64,000 bases of DNA, from the NCBI GenBank assembly GCA_024687165.1, contig JAILEY010000057.1, forward strand, positions 25,102 through 89,101, given 5' to 3'. Source of the DNA: Treponema sp. GTDB taxonomy: Bacteria; Spirochaetota; Spirochaetia; Treponematales; Treponemataceae. The notes beneath the pieces are model-generated. The model was not told the origin of the DNA and made no database searches. It saw only the letters and a program-made list of their open reading frames with translations. The translations under genes were made by a program, and so were the position numbers. Numbering within the stretch: the stretch's first letter is position 1; every line of letters starts with the position of its first letter. Of the stretch, positions 48,017 through 58,129 are shown piece after piece.

Positions 48017-48778
48017 ATGGAAGAAGTTCAGGTTCAGGAAAAAAATCAGAGAAAGTTTGTAGCGGGAAAATTTGAAGGCCCTCTTGATTTGCTTTGGAGT
48101 CTTATCCGTGAAAATCAGATAAATGTTTATGACATTCCGATTGCGGAAATTACGGAGCAGTTTCAGGATTATCTTGATTATGCGGTAGAGCTTGACCTTC
48201 AGGACCTTACGGAATTTTATTTGTGGGCTGCAAAACTTGCATGCATTAAGAGCCGAATGCTTCTGCCTGTTGAAGTTCGTGCAATGGACGGAGATAGCAT
48301 GGAAGATCCTCGTGCTGAACTTGTTGAACAGCTTATTGAATATCAGAAATTTAAAAAACTGTCTGTTCTTATGGAAGAGCAGGAAGAGCAGAGTGAATGG
48401 AGCTTTGAGCGAAAGAAGATTGAACGTGTTCTTCCGTTTGATGACGATGAAAATCAGTGGAAGAAAATGGATACATGGGCTCTCCTTCAGGATATGCAGA
48501 AAATTTTCAGAAGCCTTACGAATGTAAATCCTGATGAAAGAATTCTTAATATGAATGAAGATATTGCTCCGAATGAAAAGATTCAGCTGATTGAACAGCT
48601 CCTTGAAAAAAATGGAGAATGCATGTTTACAGATTTGATTACAAGAAAGGGAAATGAACTTGATGTAATTTGTGCATTCCTTGCAATCCTTGAAGCTGTA
48701 AAGAATAGAAAAATTGAAATCCTTCAGAATAAAATGTTCGGTGATATCAAAATCTGCAGAAAGAAAAATGCAGCCTGA
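48017..48778 (+). CDS. scpA: Segregation and condensation protein A
   Basis: KFEGPLDLLWSLIRENQINVYDIPIAEITEQFQDYL; start ATG at 48017. Confidence 0.93.
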   Translation: MEEVQVQEKNQRKFVAGKFEGPLDLLWSLIRENQINVYDIPIAEITEQFQDYLDYAVELDLQDLTEFYLWAAKLACIKSRMLLPVEVRAMDGDSMEDPRAELVEQLIEYQKFKKLSVLMEEQEEQSEWSFERKKIERVLPFDDDENQWKKMDTWALLQDMQKIFRSLTNVNPDERILNMNEDIAPNEKIQLIEQLLEKNGECMFTDLITRKGNELDVICAFLAILEAVKNRKIEILQNKMFGDIKICRKKNAA

Positions 48779-48809
48779 TTGTTTTTATATATTAAAGAGG
48801 TATTAAAAA

Positions 48810-49541
48810 ATGGAAAACACAAGTGAAAATGTGGAATTGGAAAAAAATGATTCTGCAGAAACTCCTGTTGAAAATAAAGAAATAGATTCCTCTGTGGATT
48901 CAAATGAGAATTTGAATGAGGAATCAAAAGAAAATGAAAATTCAGAAGCAGTAGAAGAGTTTTCAGAAGAAGATGATGTACTTGCTGCAAGACGCGCAGA
49001 ATTTAATCTTGATACTGAAACGGCTCTTGTTGAAACAGTCCTTTTTCTTGAAAGTGAACCTCAGAATGTAGAAAATCTTGCGAAGATTACAAAGTTTTCT
49101 GTTGATGTTGTCAACGAATGTATTGAACGTCTTAAAGAAAAATATACAAATGCTGACAGTGGAATTGAACTTGCTCAGATTATCGGCGGATGGGCTCTTG
49201 TTCCAAAACGTGAACTTTTTGATTTTGTAAAGGAAAGATACGGAAAAAAGAATGAAGGAAAGCTTTCAAAATCTGCAATTGAAACATTGACAATTATTGC
49301 TTACAGTCAGCCAATTACCCGTGCAGAAATTGAAAAAATCCGTCATGTAAATGTTGATAACATGATGCGAATTCTTCTGGATAGAAAATTTATCATGGAA
49401 AAAGGAAAGAAAGATATTCCTGGAAAACCTACAATGTATGGAACAACAAAAGAGTTCCTTGAATTTTTCCATCTCCAGTCAATTGATGATCTGCCAAAGT
49501 TGGACGAAAAAGAAAGCGAGAGGTTCGAACTTGCCCGTTAA
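48810..49541 (+). CDS. scpB: Segregation and condensation protein B
   Basis: ESEPQNVENLAKI, KLSKSAIETLTIIAYSQPITRAEIEKIRHVNVDNMMRILLDRKFI, GKPTMYGTTKEFLEFF; acidic N-terminal extension. Confidence 0.93.
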   Translation: MENTSENVELEKNDSAETPVENKEIDSSVDSNENLNEESKENENSEAVEEFSEEDDVLAARRAEFNLDTETALVETVLFLESEPQNVENLAKITKFSVDVVNECIERLKEKYTNADSGIELAQIIGGWALVPKRELFDFVKERYGKKNEGKLSKSAIETLTIIAYSQPITRAEIEKIRHVNVDNMMRILLDRKFIMEKGKKDIPGKPTMYGTTKEFLEFFHLQSIDDLPKLDEKESERFELAR

Positions 49542-50280
49542 CGAAAATATTCCGCAGAAAGAAGAAATGCGCATAGCACAGTTTATGGCTCATTGTGGTG
49601 TTGCAAGCCGTCGTTCATGTGAAGAAATAATTCTTGCAGGTCGTGTAACAATTAATGGTGCTCCTGTTGAAACTCTTGGTACAAAAGCATCCGCAAAAGA
49701 TACGGTTTGTGTAGATGGAAAACAGATTCATCTGGAAGAAACTATGCGTTATGTTCTATTGAATAAACCAATCGGATATGTATGTTCTTCTAGTGATGAA
49801 AAAGACAGACCTGTTGCCTGTGACCTTTTAAAAGAAAAATATTCAGAGCGTCTTTATAATGTTGGACGGCTTGATATGTTTTCAAGCGGTGCAATTATTT
49901 TTACAAATGACGGTGAGTTTGCGGCAAAGCTTTCTCATCCGAGCGCTGAACTTGAAAAAGAATATGTTGTTGAATCAATGCAGCCTCTTCCAAAATTTCT
50001 TGCAAAAGATTTTGAAAAAGGTGTGCGTGTTGAAAATGTATTCTATAAATGTAAAAGTGCTGTTGAATTAAATTCACATAAATTAAAAATCATCCTTGTA
50101 GAAGGAAAAAACAGAGAGATTCGTAGAGTTTTCGAGCATTATGAGGCAGTTATAAAATACCTTAACAGAGTAAGAATCGGTTGTGTAAGCATAGAAGGTC
50201 TTGCTCCTGGTGAGTTTCGTGATTTATCTAAGGAAGAAGTAAGGTCTCTTTTAAAACTGTGCAAAAATTATAAAATGTGA
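49531..50280 (+). CDS. RsuA/RluB-family pseudouridine synthase
   Basis: S4 domain [64 protein letters not shown]. Likely TTG start at 49531 with GAGAGG SD (alternative ATG at 49567). Confidence 0.9.
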   Translation: MPVNENIPQKEEMRIAQFMAHCGVASRRSCEEIILAGRVTINGAPVETLGTKASAKDTVCVDGKQIHLEETMRYVLLNKPIGYVCSSSDEKDRPVACDLLKEKYSERLYNVGRLDMFSSGAIIFTNDGEFAAKLSHPSAELEKEYVVESMQPLPKFLAKDFEKGVRVENVFYKCKSAVELNSHKLKIILVEGKNREIRRVFEHYEAVIKYLNRVRIGCVSIEGLAPGEFRDLSKEEVRSLLKLCKNYKM

Positions 50281-50308
50281 TACTATTCCTCCTACTGGAG
50301 ACAATTTG

Positions 50309-52408
50309 ATGAACAAGAAAAAACATTATTCTCTGGCATTTCAGATGAGCTTTGCATGTATCCTTCCGCTGATTATTGTTGCGATGGGACTTGCGTTTGT
50401 TTTCTATTCTGTGAACAACAAAATGATTAAGCAGAATATAAGTGACAAAATTAGTGTTGCTATAAAAAAATCTGCTTCGGATATTAAAAACGTCCTTGTT
50501 GCTCCGGATAATATGATCCGCGCGTCTTCTGCATACATTGAAAAAAATTACGAAAAAGATAAGATTTACGATTTTCTGAAAATAATTCACCATGAAAATA
50601 CGGAAGCTTTTTCAATCTATTATGCTGATAAAACTTTTAATGTAAGGGGAAAAACTGGTATTTTCTGTGACAGTACAGACTGGGATCCTGACAGTGACTG
50701 GATTCCTAGTGAAAGAGACTGGTTTAAAGGTGCAGTTTTTTCAACGCCTGATGTTTTTTATTCAGACCCTTATGTTGATTCAATGACAAATGATGTCTGT
50801 ATTACGCTTTCAAGAGTTGTTCAAAGCCCTATGAAAATTGTTCTTGGTGCTGTTGCAACTGATATCAGTATCCGCGATTTTTCAAAGGCGATCACAAATG
50901 AAAATTATTCTGAAAACTGTGAAGTTTATCTTCTTTCTAAAAAAGGAAAGTTCATTCTTCATAAATCAGTTGATAAAGTAATGAATTCAAATTACTTTGC
51001 GGAATCTAAACTTTTTGGTGATGAGAAAATTGCTGCTGAAAAATTGAGAGGTTCAAAGGTTGAATTCATTGGTGATTCTTATTTTGCAGTTCAGAAAGTA
51101 GACGGACTTGATTATTACATTGTATGTGAAGGTCCTCTTTCAGATTTTTCTTCAAGAATCAAAAATTCACTTTTCAAGATTTTCCTTGGTGTTGCTGCGG
51201 TTATTCTTGTTTTTGTAATTGCAATTCTTGTTGTTGCAAAAAAACTTACTGCTATCTTTAAGAAGCTTGCTGCAGATTGTGGAAAGCTTGCAGACGGTGA
51301 CCTTACAGAAGAATATGATGACTGTATTACAACTGAAGCTTCTGACTTGAGCCGAGGCTTTAATACATTTACAAAAAATATAAGTGCGCTTGTAAGTAAT
51401 ATTGCATCTTCTTCTTTAAGAATGGGCGTTTCAACAAAGAATCTTGAAATTTCTGCGGATTCAATCAGAAGTGCTGTCGATGTTTCTTCAAAATCAATCA
51501 ATGAAATGTCAGCTTATGTTCAGAAAGAAAAAAGTGCTGTTGCAGATGCAAATGTTGCCGTTCAGAGAATTGTATCTGAAACCTCAAGTCTTGATGAGGA
51601 AATCCAGAAACAGAATCAGCTTGTAATATCTTCTTCAGAATCGATTCAGGGTGTAATTGAAAAAACTATGACTGTAAGTGACAGAGCATCTGAAGCAGTT
51701 GAGCAGGTTCTTGAACTTGTTGATGAATCGTCTGCTGATAAAGCTTTGATTGCAAAATCAACACAGGAAATCCTTCAGGTTAAGGAAGAATCTCTTGCAC
51801 TTCTTGAAATGAATAAGGTGATTTCGGATGTTGCTTCAAGAACAAATCTTCTTGCCATGAATGCGGCAATTGAAGCAGCTCATGCAGGTGAAGCTGGAAA
51901 AGGATTTGCTGTTGTTGCAGATGAAATCCGAAAGCTTGCCGTTACAACAACTGCGCAGGCAAAAGATTCTACAGAATCAATTGAACAGATTCAGGCTAAA
52001 ATTGCAGCCATCGCAGATTCTTCTGTTGGTGTTGAAAAATCGTTTGCAAATACAATTGTTAAAATCGGTGAAATTGAAAGCGTTGTCCGCGGCTTGAATC
52101 AGATTTCTACAGAACAGAGTCTGGCTTCTCAGGGAGTTGTTGATTCTCTTGAAATGATTAAAAATTCAAGTCTTAAAGTAAAAGAGAATGTATCTGGAAT
52201 TTCTTCAAGTACTCAGGATGCTTTCAATGTCTGCAGAAATCTTCTTGAAATGAGCGAGCGTGTAGATGAGGAACTTTCTGAATGTACAAAAGCTTCGGAA
52301 AATCTTCAGTCTGCCTCTGAAAAAATTCAGAATATTTCAAGCGGAATAAATGAAAATGTAATGAACCTTTCAAAGGAAATCAATGTATTTAAATTAAGAA
52401 GAAAATAA
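50309..52408 (+). CDS. Methyl-accepting chemotaxis protein with periplasmic Cache-like domain
   Basis: TM-periplasmic-TM layout; signalling tip [43 protein letters not shown]. Confidence 0.95.
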   Translation: MNKKKHYSLAFQMSFACILPLIIVAMGLAFVFYSVNNKMIKQNISDKISVAIKKSASDIKNVLVAPDNMIRASSAYIEKNYEKDKIYDFLKIIHHENTEAFSIYYADKTFNVRGKTGIFCDSTDWDPDSDWIPSERDWFKGAVFSTPDVFYSDPYVDSMTNDVCITLSRVVQSPMKIVLGAVATDISIRDFSKAITNENYSENCEVYLLSKKGKFILHKSVDKVMNSNYFAESKLFGDEKIAAEKLRGSKVEFIGDSYFAVQKVDGLDYYIVCEGPLSDFSSRIKNSLFKIFLGVAAVILVFVIAILVVAKKLTAIFKKLAADCGKLADGDLTEEYDDCITTEASDLSRGFNTFTKNISALVSNIASSSLRMGVSTKNLEISADSIRSAVDVSSKSINEMSAYVQKEKSAVADANVAVQRIVSETSSLDEEIQKQNQLVISSSESIQGVIEKTMTVSDRASEAVEQVLELVDESSADKALIAKSTQEILQVKEESLALLEMNKVISDVASRTNLLAMNAAIEAAHAGEAGKGFAVVADEIRKLAVTTTAQAKDSTESIEQIQAKIAAIADSSVGVEKSFANTIVKIGEIESVVRGLNQISTEQSLASQGVVDSLEMIKNSSLKVKENVSGISSSTQDAFNVCRNLLEMSERVDEELSECTKASENLQSASEKIQNISSGINENVMNLSKEINVFKLRRK

Positions 52409-52424
52409 AAAGGAGATTATAAAA

Positions 52425-54767
52425 ATGGTTGTTGCTATCGACGGACCTGCAGGAACAGGAAAAAGCACAGTTGCACATAAGGTTGCACTTGAACTTGGAC
52501 TTACTTATCTTAACAGCGGTTCTTTTTATAGAGCTTTGACACTTGCGCTTCTTGATGAAGGAATAAACCTTGATGATACAGATAAGGTTATGGCATTTGT
52601 AAAAAAACAGAAGCTTGATTATGTAAAAGCACGTCTTATTCTCAATGGAAAAGATGTTGATAATGAACTTCATCAGGATAGGGTTGATGCAAATGTTTCA
52701 AAAGTGTCTGGAATTGTTGAACTTCGTCACTTTGTAAACGAAAGAATGCGTGAAATTGTAAAATCATTGAGCATTATCTGTGAAGGACGTGACATGACTA
52801 CAGTTGTGTTTCCTCAGGCAGAATTTAAGTTTTATCTTGATGCAAGTATAGATATTCAGGCTCAGAGAAGATTCGATCAGGGTGTTTCAGATTTGTCTTT
52901 GGAAGAAATTAAGGCTGCAATCATTAAGCGTGATGAAATGGACAGAAATAAGGCTGAAGGTGCCCTTAAGCGTGCAGAGGATGCCGTTTATATCGATACA
53001 TCTGACTTGACGATTGAACAGGTTTGTAGTAAAATCATAAGCAAAATAAAATCTAAAGGGTTTGCTATGGAAAAGGAAGTGGAAAAGAATGGTGCCCAGG
53101 GCTCCGACAACATTTACACACAATTGGAAGCATCTATTAATAAAATGGAGCCGGTTGAAGACGGTGCAAATGTAAAAGGTATCGTTGTTCAGGTAACAGA
53201 TGATACAGTATTTGTTGACGTTAACTGTAAGTCAGAAGGAAAAATTCCTGTAAGTGAATTTGCAGGTGAATTGCCATCAGTTGGTGATGAAATTACAGTT
53301 TTTCTTGTTAGTCAGTTCGGAAAGAACGGTCCTGTAGTTTCAAAGCAGAAGGCTGATGAAAAACGTCTTTGGGAAGAATTTAAGGTTGCAGTAGAAGCAA
53401 AAACACCAGTTGAAGGAACAATCGTTTCTCTCACAAAGGGTGGATATAATGTAAATCTTGGTGGCGGAATCACAGCATTCCTTCCAATCAGCCAGTCAGA
53501 TGCACAGAAAGTTGAAAAAGAAGATAAGCTTGTTGGACTTAAATCAAAGTTCTATGTTGAACGTCTGTACAGCAACGGAAAACGCAATGTAGTTGTTAAC
53601 CGCAGAAAGTATCTTGAAGAACAGATTAACGTTAACCGCGACAAGTTCTTTGAAACAGTAAAGATTGGTGACAGCGTAAAGGGTGTTGTTAAGTCATTTA
53701 CAAGTTTCGGTGCATTTATTGATCTTGGTGGATTCGATGGTCTTCTTCACATCAATGATATGTCTTGGGGACATGTAACTCGTCCAAAGGATTTTGTAAA
53801 GAAGGGACAGGAAATTGAACTTAAGGTTATCCGCCTTGATACAGAAGGAAAGAGAATCAATCTTTCTCTCAAGCACTTCTCTGAAGATCCATGGGTACAT
53901 TTTGAAGAAAAATATCATGTAAATGATGTAATCAAGGGAAAAGTAACAAAGCTTACTGACTTTGGCGCATTCATTGAACTTGAAGAAGGAATTGAAGGTC
54001 TTGCACATATCAGCGAATTCAGCTGGACAAAGAAGATCAACAAGGCTTCTGATATGGTAAAAGTTGGTGATGAAGTAGAAGCAATGATCCTCGGGTATGA
54101 TATTCAGGCTGGTCGTGTTTCACTTGGTCTCAAGCAGGTTACAGCAAATCCATGGGATTCTATCGGTGACAAGTACCCTGTTGGAACAAAACTTAAGGGA
54201 AAAGTTGTAAAGATTACAAATAACGGTGCATTTGTTCAGCTTGAAGAAGGAATCGATGCATTCCTCGCAGGTGAAGATCTTTCATGGACAAAGAAGATCA
54301 AGCATCCGGGAAGCGAAATTAAGATTGACCAGGAACTTGATGTTATTATTACTGACTGTGATCTTGAAAATCACCGCCTTAGAGTTGGTGTAAAGCAGCT
54401 TACAGATAATCCTTGGAAAGCATTTGCAGAAGAATTCAAAGTTGGTGATACTCTTGAAGGAGAAATCACTTCGATCAACGACTTTGGTGTATTTGTAAAA
54501 GCTCCAAGCGGAATTGAAGGTCTTGTAAACAAGGCAAACCTCAGCGATGACCGTGAAGTTCCATTTGAAGAAGCTGTTAAAAAGTACAATGTTGGAGACA
54601 AGGTAAAGGTTTACGTTGTTTCTATAGACGTTGACAAGGAACGTGTTGCTTTCTCTGTAAAAGAATACAAGAAGGCACAGGAACGTGCAGAAATTTCACA
54701 GTACATGTCATCAAATAATGATGATGGTGCTTATACAATCGGTGACAGCCTTAAGAATCAGGCTTAA
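52425..54767 (+). CDS. Cytidylate kinase - ribosomal protein S1 fusion
   Basis: N-terminal Cmk AIDGPAGTGKSTVAHKVA, LNSGSFYRALTLALL, EGRDMTTVVFPQAEFKFYLDAS; C-terminal tandem S1 repeats (e.g. FGAFIDLGGFDGLLHINDMSW, FGAFIELEEGIEGLAHISEFSW). Confidence 0.95.
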   Translation: MVVAIDGPAGTGKSTVAHKVALELGLTYLNSGSFYRALTLALLDEGINLDDTDKVMAFVKKQKLDYVKARLILNGKDVDNELHQDRVDANVSKVSGIVELRHFVNERMREIVKSLSIICEGRDMTTVVFPQAEFKFYLDASIDIQAQRRFDQGVSDLSLEEIKAAIIKRDEMDRNKAEGALKRAEDAVYIDTSDLTIEQVCSKIISKIKSKGFAMEKEVEKNGAQGSDNIYTQLEASINKMEPVEDGANVKGIVVQVTDDTVFVDVNCKSEGKIPVSEFAGELPSVGDEITVFLVSQFGKNGPVVSKQKADEKRLWEEFKVAVEAKTPVEGTIVSLTKGGYNVNLGGGITAFLPISQSDAQKVEKEDKLVGLKSKFYVERLYSNGKRNVVVNRRKYLEEQINVNRDKFFETVKIGDSVKGVVKSFTSFGAFIDLGGFDGLLHINDMSWGHVTRPKDFVKKGQEIELKVIRLDTEGKRINLSLKHFSEDPWVHFEEKYHVNDVIKGKVTKLTDFGAFIELEEGIEGLAHISEFSWTKKINKASDMVKVGDEVEAMILGYDIQAGRVSLGLKQVTANPWDSIGDKYPVGTKLKGKVVKITNNGAFVQLEEGIDAFLAGEDLSWTKKIKHPGSEIKIDQELDVIITDCDLENHRLRVGVKQLTDNPWKAFAEEFKVGDTLEGEITSINDFGVFVKAPSGIEGLVNKANLSDDREVPFEEAVKKYNVGDKVKVYVVSIDVDKERVAFSVKEYKKAQERAEISQYMSSNNDDGAYTIGDSLKNQA
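53055..53069 (+). promoter_or_regulatory. Internal SD plus in-frame ATG for possible stand-alone S1
   Basis: AAAGGG-TTTGCT-ATG; ATG at 53067 is in frame (codon 215) at the Cmk/S1 junction. Confidence 0.45.
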
Positions 54768-54785
54768 CCGGAATATTCAATTTCG

Positions 54786-56306
54786 ATGAGTGACTTGAAT
54801 TCTATAAATTACAACAAACTTAAATCACTCATCGAAGTTAATTCCCGCATAAACCTTAATTATGCGGACCCTGACTCATTGCTGGTTTCAAATCTGGAAT
54901 CAGCAATGCAGCTTGTTAAATGCGAAGCTGCAACTCTTCTTTTCTACAATCCGGAAACTAAAAGTTATAATTTCGAAGCTTGTACCGGCGATAAAAAAGA
55001 TAAGCTCATGGGATTTTCTGTGGGTAAAAATAGTGTCGCGGGCTGGGTTTATGAAAATAAAGGTTTTGTTGTAATCAATGATATTACGTCTGATGATCGT
55101 TTTAATCCTGAGTTTCAGAATTTAGGCGGACTTAATGTCAGAAATATTCTTGCTTTTCCAATAAATTTTAAAGGCGTCTGTCTTGGCGTTTTTGAACTGA
55201 TTAATAAATCCGATGCTGATGGTTTTGGTCCAGAGGATTTTTCAATCGTTCAGATTATTGCAAGTCAGGCTTCTGTTTCTTATCATACGCTTCTTGAAAA
55301 TAAAAAGAAGCAGAATCAGCTTGATTACCTTCAGGAAAAATTCGGAAAGGATTATCATACATTTATTGCAAAAAATCCGGCAATAATTTCTCTGTTGAAA
55401 AATATTCGTGAAGCAGGTGAAACAAAATCTTCAGTTCTTATTACGGGCGAAAGTGGTGTAGGAAAGGAACTTTTTGCGGAACAGGTTCACATTCAGTCAA
55501 ACAGAAAAGACAAACCTTTTGTGAGGTTCAGCTGTGCTTCTCTTTCACCGACACTTCTTGAGTCTGAATTATTTGGGCATGTAAAAGGTGCGTTTACTGA
55601 TGCGCAGACGGGCAGAAAAGGCCGCTTTGAACTTGCTGATGGTGGATCAATCTTTCTTGATGAGATTGGTGAGCTTCCGTTGAATCTTCAGGCAAAACTT
55701 CTTCGCGTTATTCAGGAAAAGAAATTTGAGCGTGTTGGTTCAAGTCAGACAATTTCTGTTGATGTAAGAATTATTGCTGCAACAAACCGCGATCTTGAGC
55801 AGATGGTTAAGGAAGGAACTTTTAGAAGTGATCTTTATTTCCGCCTCAATGTTCTTCCGCTTAACGTTCCTCCGTTGAGAGAGAGAAAAGATGAACTTGC
55901 GGATTTTGCTGATTTCTTCCTTGCAAAATTCAGAAAAGAGACAAACAAGAATTTCATAGATTTTTCAGATGCTGCAAAAAAAGCAATGCTTGCTTACATG
56001 TGGCCTGGTAATATCCGTGAGCTTGAAAATACGATTGAAAGGGCTTGTATAATCGGAAGACCTCCTTTTGTTCAGGTTAAAGATCTTCGTCTTCCTGTTG
56101 ATGGTTCTATAGATTATGACCTAGTTCAGGATGCTGTTTCTTCTTCAGATAAAACGCTTAAGACAGCACTTAACAATTTTAAGCGTGAGTATATTACAAA
56201 GATTCTTGAAGAAAATAACTGGAATCAGACTGCTGCTGCAAAAGTGCTGGACATTCAGCGTACGTATGTTTCAAAACTGATGCTTGAGCTTGGAATTAAA
56301 AAATAA
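54786..56306 (+). CDS. Sigma-54-dependent activator (GAF-AAA+-Fis HTH)
   Basis: GESGVGKELFAEQVH, ELFGHVKGAFTDAQTGRKGRFELADGGSIFLDEIGELP, C-terminal NNWNQTAAAKVLDIQRTYVSKLM. Confidence 0.95.
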   Translation: MSDLNSINYNKLKSLIEVNSRINLNYADPDSLLVSNLESAMQLVKCEAATLLFYNPETKSYNFEACTGDKKDKLMGFSVGKNSVAGWVYENKGFVVINDITSDDRFNPEFQNLGGLNVRNILAFPINFKGVCLGVFELINKSDADGFGPEDFSIVQIIASQASVSYHTLLENKKKQNQLDYLQEKFGKDYHTFIAKNPAIISLLKNIREAGETKSSVLITGESGVGKELFAEQVHIQSNRKDKPFVRFSCASLSPTLLESELFGHVKGAFTDAQTGRKGRFELADGGSIFLDEIGELPLNLQAKLLRVIQEKKFERVGSSQTISVDVRIIAATNRDLEQMVKEGTFRSDLYFRLNVLPLNVPPLRERKDELADFADFFLAKFRKETNKNFIDFSDAAKKAMLAYMWPGNIRELENTIERACIIGRPPFVQVKDLRLPVDGSIDYDLVQDAVSSSDKTLKTALNNFKREYITKILEENNWNQTAAAKVLDIQRTYVSKLMLELGIKK

Positions 56307-56313
56307 ACGTCTT

Positions 56314-56342
56314 TTGACAAAATACATTAATATCTATATAAT
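56314..56342 (+). promoter_or_regulatory. Perfect-consensus sigma70 promoter upstream of the TPR gene
   Basis: TTGACA (56314-56319) - 17 nt - TATAAT (56337-56342), followed by TAGGAG SD and ATG at 56370. Confidence 0.85.
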
Positions 56343-56369
56343 TTTTCTACTATTCGTTAGGAGTAAAAA

Positions 56370-57056
56370 ATGTCTGTATCAACAAATATTAATAGTGAAA
56401 AAATTACAAACTTTATTTCAAAAAAACGCAAAAAGATTCTTGTTGCAGTTGCGGCTGCTTTAGCTGTTGCAGTTGTAGTTTGTATCACTCTTCTTGTAAA
56501 GGATTATCTTACAAAGAAAGCAATTGCTGCACTTGATTCTGTAGAGTATTCTTATTCAACAAAAAAGATGGCTGCAAAGACTGCAGAAAATGCTGATGTT
56601 CTTCTTGCTGATGCTCAGAAGGCTGCACTTTCAGGTGTTAAAGAATATCTTGGAAAGAGCGGTGTAGCAGGTGTTCGTGCAAACATGCTTGCTGGTTCTG
56701 TTGCGTATGATCAGAAGGATTTTGAAAATTCCCTCAAGTATTTTATTGCTGCAGTAAAGGCTGATGAAAAAGCTTATACAGCTCCGCTTGCATATTTTAA
56801 TGCCGCTGAATGTGCTGAAATGTGCGGAAAATCTGATGATGCAGTTGCATATTTTAAGAAGGCTGCAGAATCAAAGGATTTTTATCTTGTTTCTCATGCA
56901 TGGTTTAATGCAGGCCGCGTAAGTGAGACAAACGGAAAGTTTGACGTTGCTGCTACTTTCTACAAAAAGGTTATTGATCTTGGTCTTAATGATGACTGGA
57001 CAAAACTTGCACACAGCCGCCTTATCGTGTTGAAAGCTGAAAACAAAGTAAACTAA
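56370..57056 (+). CDS. Membrane-anchored tetratricopeptide-repeat protein
   Basis: N-terminal TM; TPR-like AYFNAAECAEMCGKSDDAVAYFKKAAE and AWFNAGRVSETNGKFDVAATFYKKVIDLG. Confidence 0.8.
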   Translation: MSVSTNINSEKITNFISKKRKKILVAVAAALAVAVVVCITLLVKDYLTKKAIAALDSVEYSYSTKKMAAKTAENADVLLADAQKAALSGVKEYLGKSGVAGVRANMLAGSVAYDQKDFENSLKYFIAAVKADEKAYTAPLAYFNAAECAEMCGKSDDAVAYFKKAAESKDFYLVSHAWFNAGRVSETNGKFDVAATFYKKVIDLGLNDDWTKLAHSRLIVLKAENKVN

Positions 57057-57076
57057 TTTTATATTCAGGAAATAAT

Positions 57077-57877
57077 ATGATGAAAGCAAAATCTGGTGGA
57101 AGAAATCTCTTTTTGATTTTAACCTGCGGATTTTGTTTTTTTTTATTTTCATGCGGTCTTGAAAGTATTGTGTATCTTGATCCTCCATTTGATGCACAAA
57201 CTCCATCGCTTGAGAGTACTGATCCGGTAACGCATTGTTTTTCATTTAAAACAGCTAACAGTAAAAATAGTAGTGCTGATGGAATTGATGGGTTTAGTTA
57301 TTTAGGTACTGCTGTTTATTATAAAATTTACGGAAGCTATGATACTCTTGCTTCTGAGAAGAGTAAAATTGAAACAGCAAATTCTTCTTCAACGACAAAT
57401 ACTGCAGCATCAAGTTTAATTAATACTTATAATTTTAAACCTCTTAAACTTCAGTCTTCTACTCCGGAAGTTCTTATACCTAAAGATACTTCGTATAAGT
57501 TTGTTTATATACGTCTTAATGATGTTCTTGGAAGCAGTGAAATTAACAGTGAATATCAAAGAGACGTAAGAGTTGATTCTGATAAAATTGAAAATTCAAC
57601 TCAGGGAACACGAATTGGTAAACCAATGAGAAATACTCCGCAGAAAAATGGATTTGATTTTGGTGCCACAGGAAGCGGTTCTTTTGGTTGTGTTGAATCG
57701 AATTTGCCGGATGAGTCAGATGAAGACGTAACAGGTTCTGCTTCAGAAAGTGGAATCTGGTATGTGGCGGCTTATGCTTTTTCTGTTGGTCGTGATGGTT
57801 CATTTAATCCCTCTTACAGCAAAGTTCTTCCGCTTGGTGCTATAAGAATTAATGCTGCAGATTATATCAATAAATAA
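57077..57877 (+). CDS. Putative lipoprotein of unknown function
   Basis: Lipobox-like LFLILTCGFCFFLFSC at the N-terminus; Ser/Asn-rich; SD AGGA. Confidence 0.65.
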   Translation: MMKAKSGGRNLFLILTCGFCFFLFSCGLESIVYLDPPFDAQTPSLESTDPVTHCFSFKTANSKNSSADGIDGFSYLGTAVYYKIYGSYDTLASEKSKIETANSSSTTNTAASSLINTYNFKPLKLQSSTPEVLIPKDTSYKFVYIRLNDVLGSSEINSEYQRDVRVDSDKIENSTQGTRIGKPMRNTPQKNGFDFGATGSGSFGCVESNLPDESDEDVTGSASESGIWYVAAYAFSVGRDGSFNPSYSKVLPLGAIRINAADYINK

Positions 57878-57906
57878 TTGACAAGTTGAGCGTTTTTTTA
57901 TATATT
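57878..57906 (+). promoter_or_regulatory. tRNA-Arg promoter
   Basis: TTGACA (57878-57883) - 17 nt - TATATT (57901-57906), 10 nt before the tRNA. Confidence 0.75.
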
Positions 57907-57916
57907 AATTTCACTT

Positions 57917-57990
57917 GACGCTTTAGCTCAGTTGGATTAGAGCATCTGCCTTCTAAGCAGAGGGTCGGCAGTTCGAGCCTGCCATGCGTC
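57917..57990 (+). tRNA. tRNA-Arg (anticodon UCU); CCA not encoded
   Basis: Cloverleaf: acceptor GACGCTT/ATGCGTC (one T-T mismatch), D arm GCTC..GAGC, anticodon stem TCTGC-CTTCTAA-GCAGA, T arm GGCAG-TTCGAGC-CTGCC. Confidence 0.92.
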
Positions 57991-57994
57991 ACTT

Positions 57995-58024
57995 AGGGCT
58001 TCCGTTTCGGGAGCCTTTTGTGTT
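57995..58024 (+). terminator. Terminator after tRNA-Arg
   Basis: GGCTTCC-GTTTC-GGGAGCC stem-loop followed by TTTTGTGTTTT. Confidence 0.75.
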
Positions 58025-58047
58025 TTAAAATCATCTGCTGTAGTGTG

Positions 58048-58076
58048 TTGTTAAAAAATCTTTTTTTATATATATT
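58048..58076 (+). promoter_or_regulatory. suf operon promoter
   Basis: TTGTTA (58048-58053) - 17 nt - TATATT (58071-58076). Confidence 0.5.
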
Positions 58077-58129
58077 TATTGCAGTTTCAAAAGTTGCTCA
58101 TTAATTGAAAATCAAAATAGGAAAAGCAT

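Noticed and set aside
57077-57877. Possible secreted effector near tRNA-Arg as an integrated island
   Set aside because: The tRNA is intact with its own promoter and terminator, no integrase or duplicated tRNA 3' end is nearby, and flanking genes are core.
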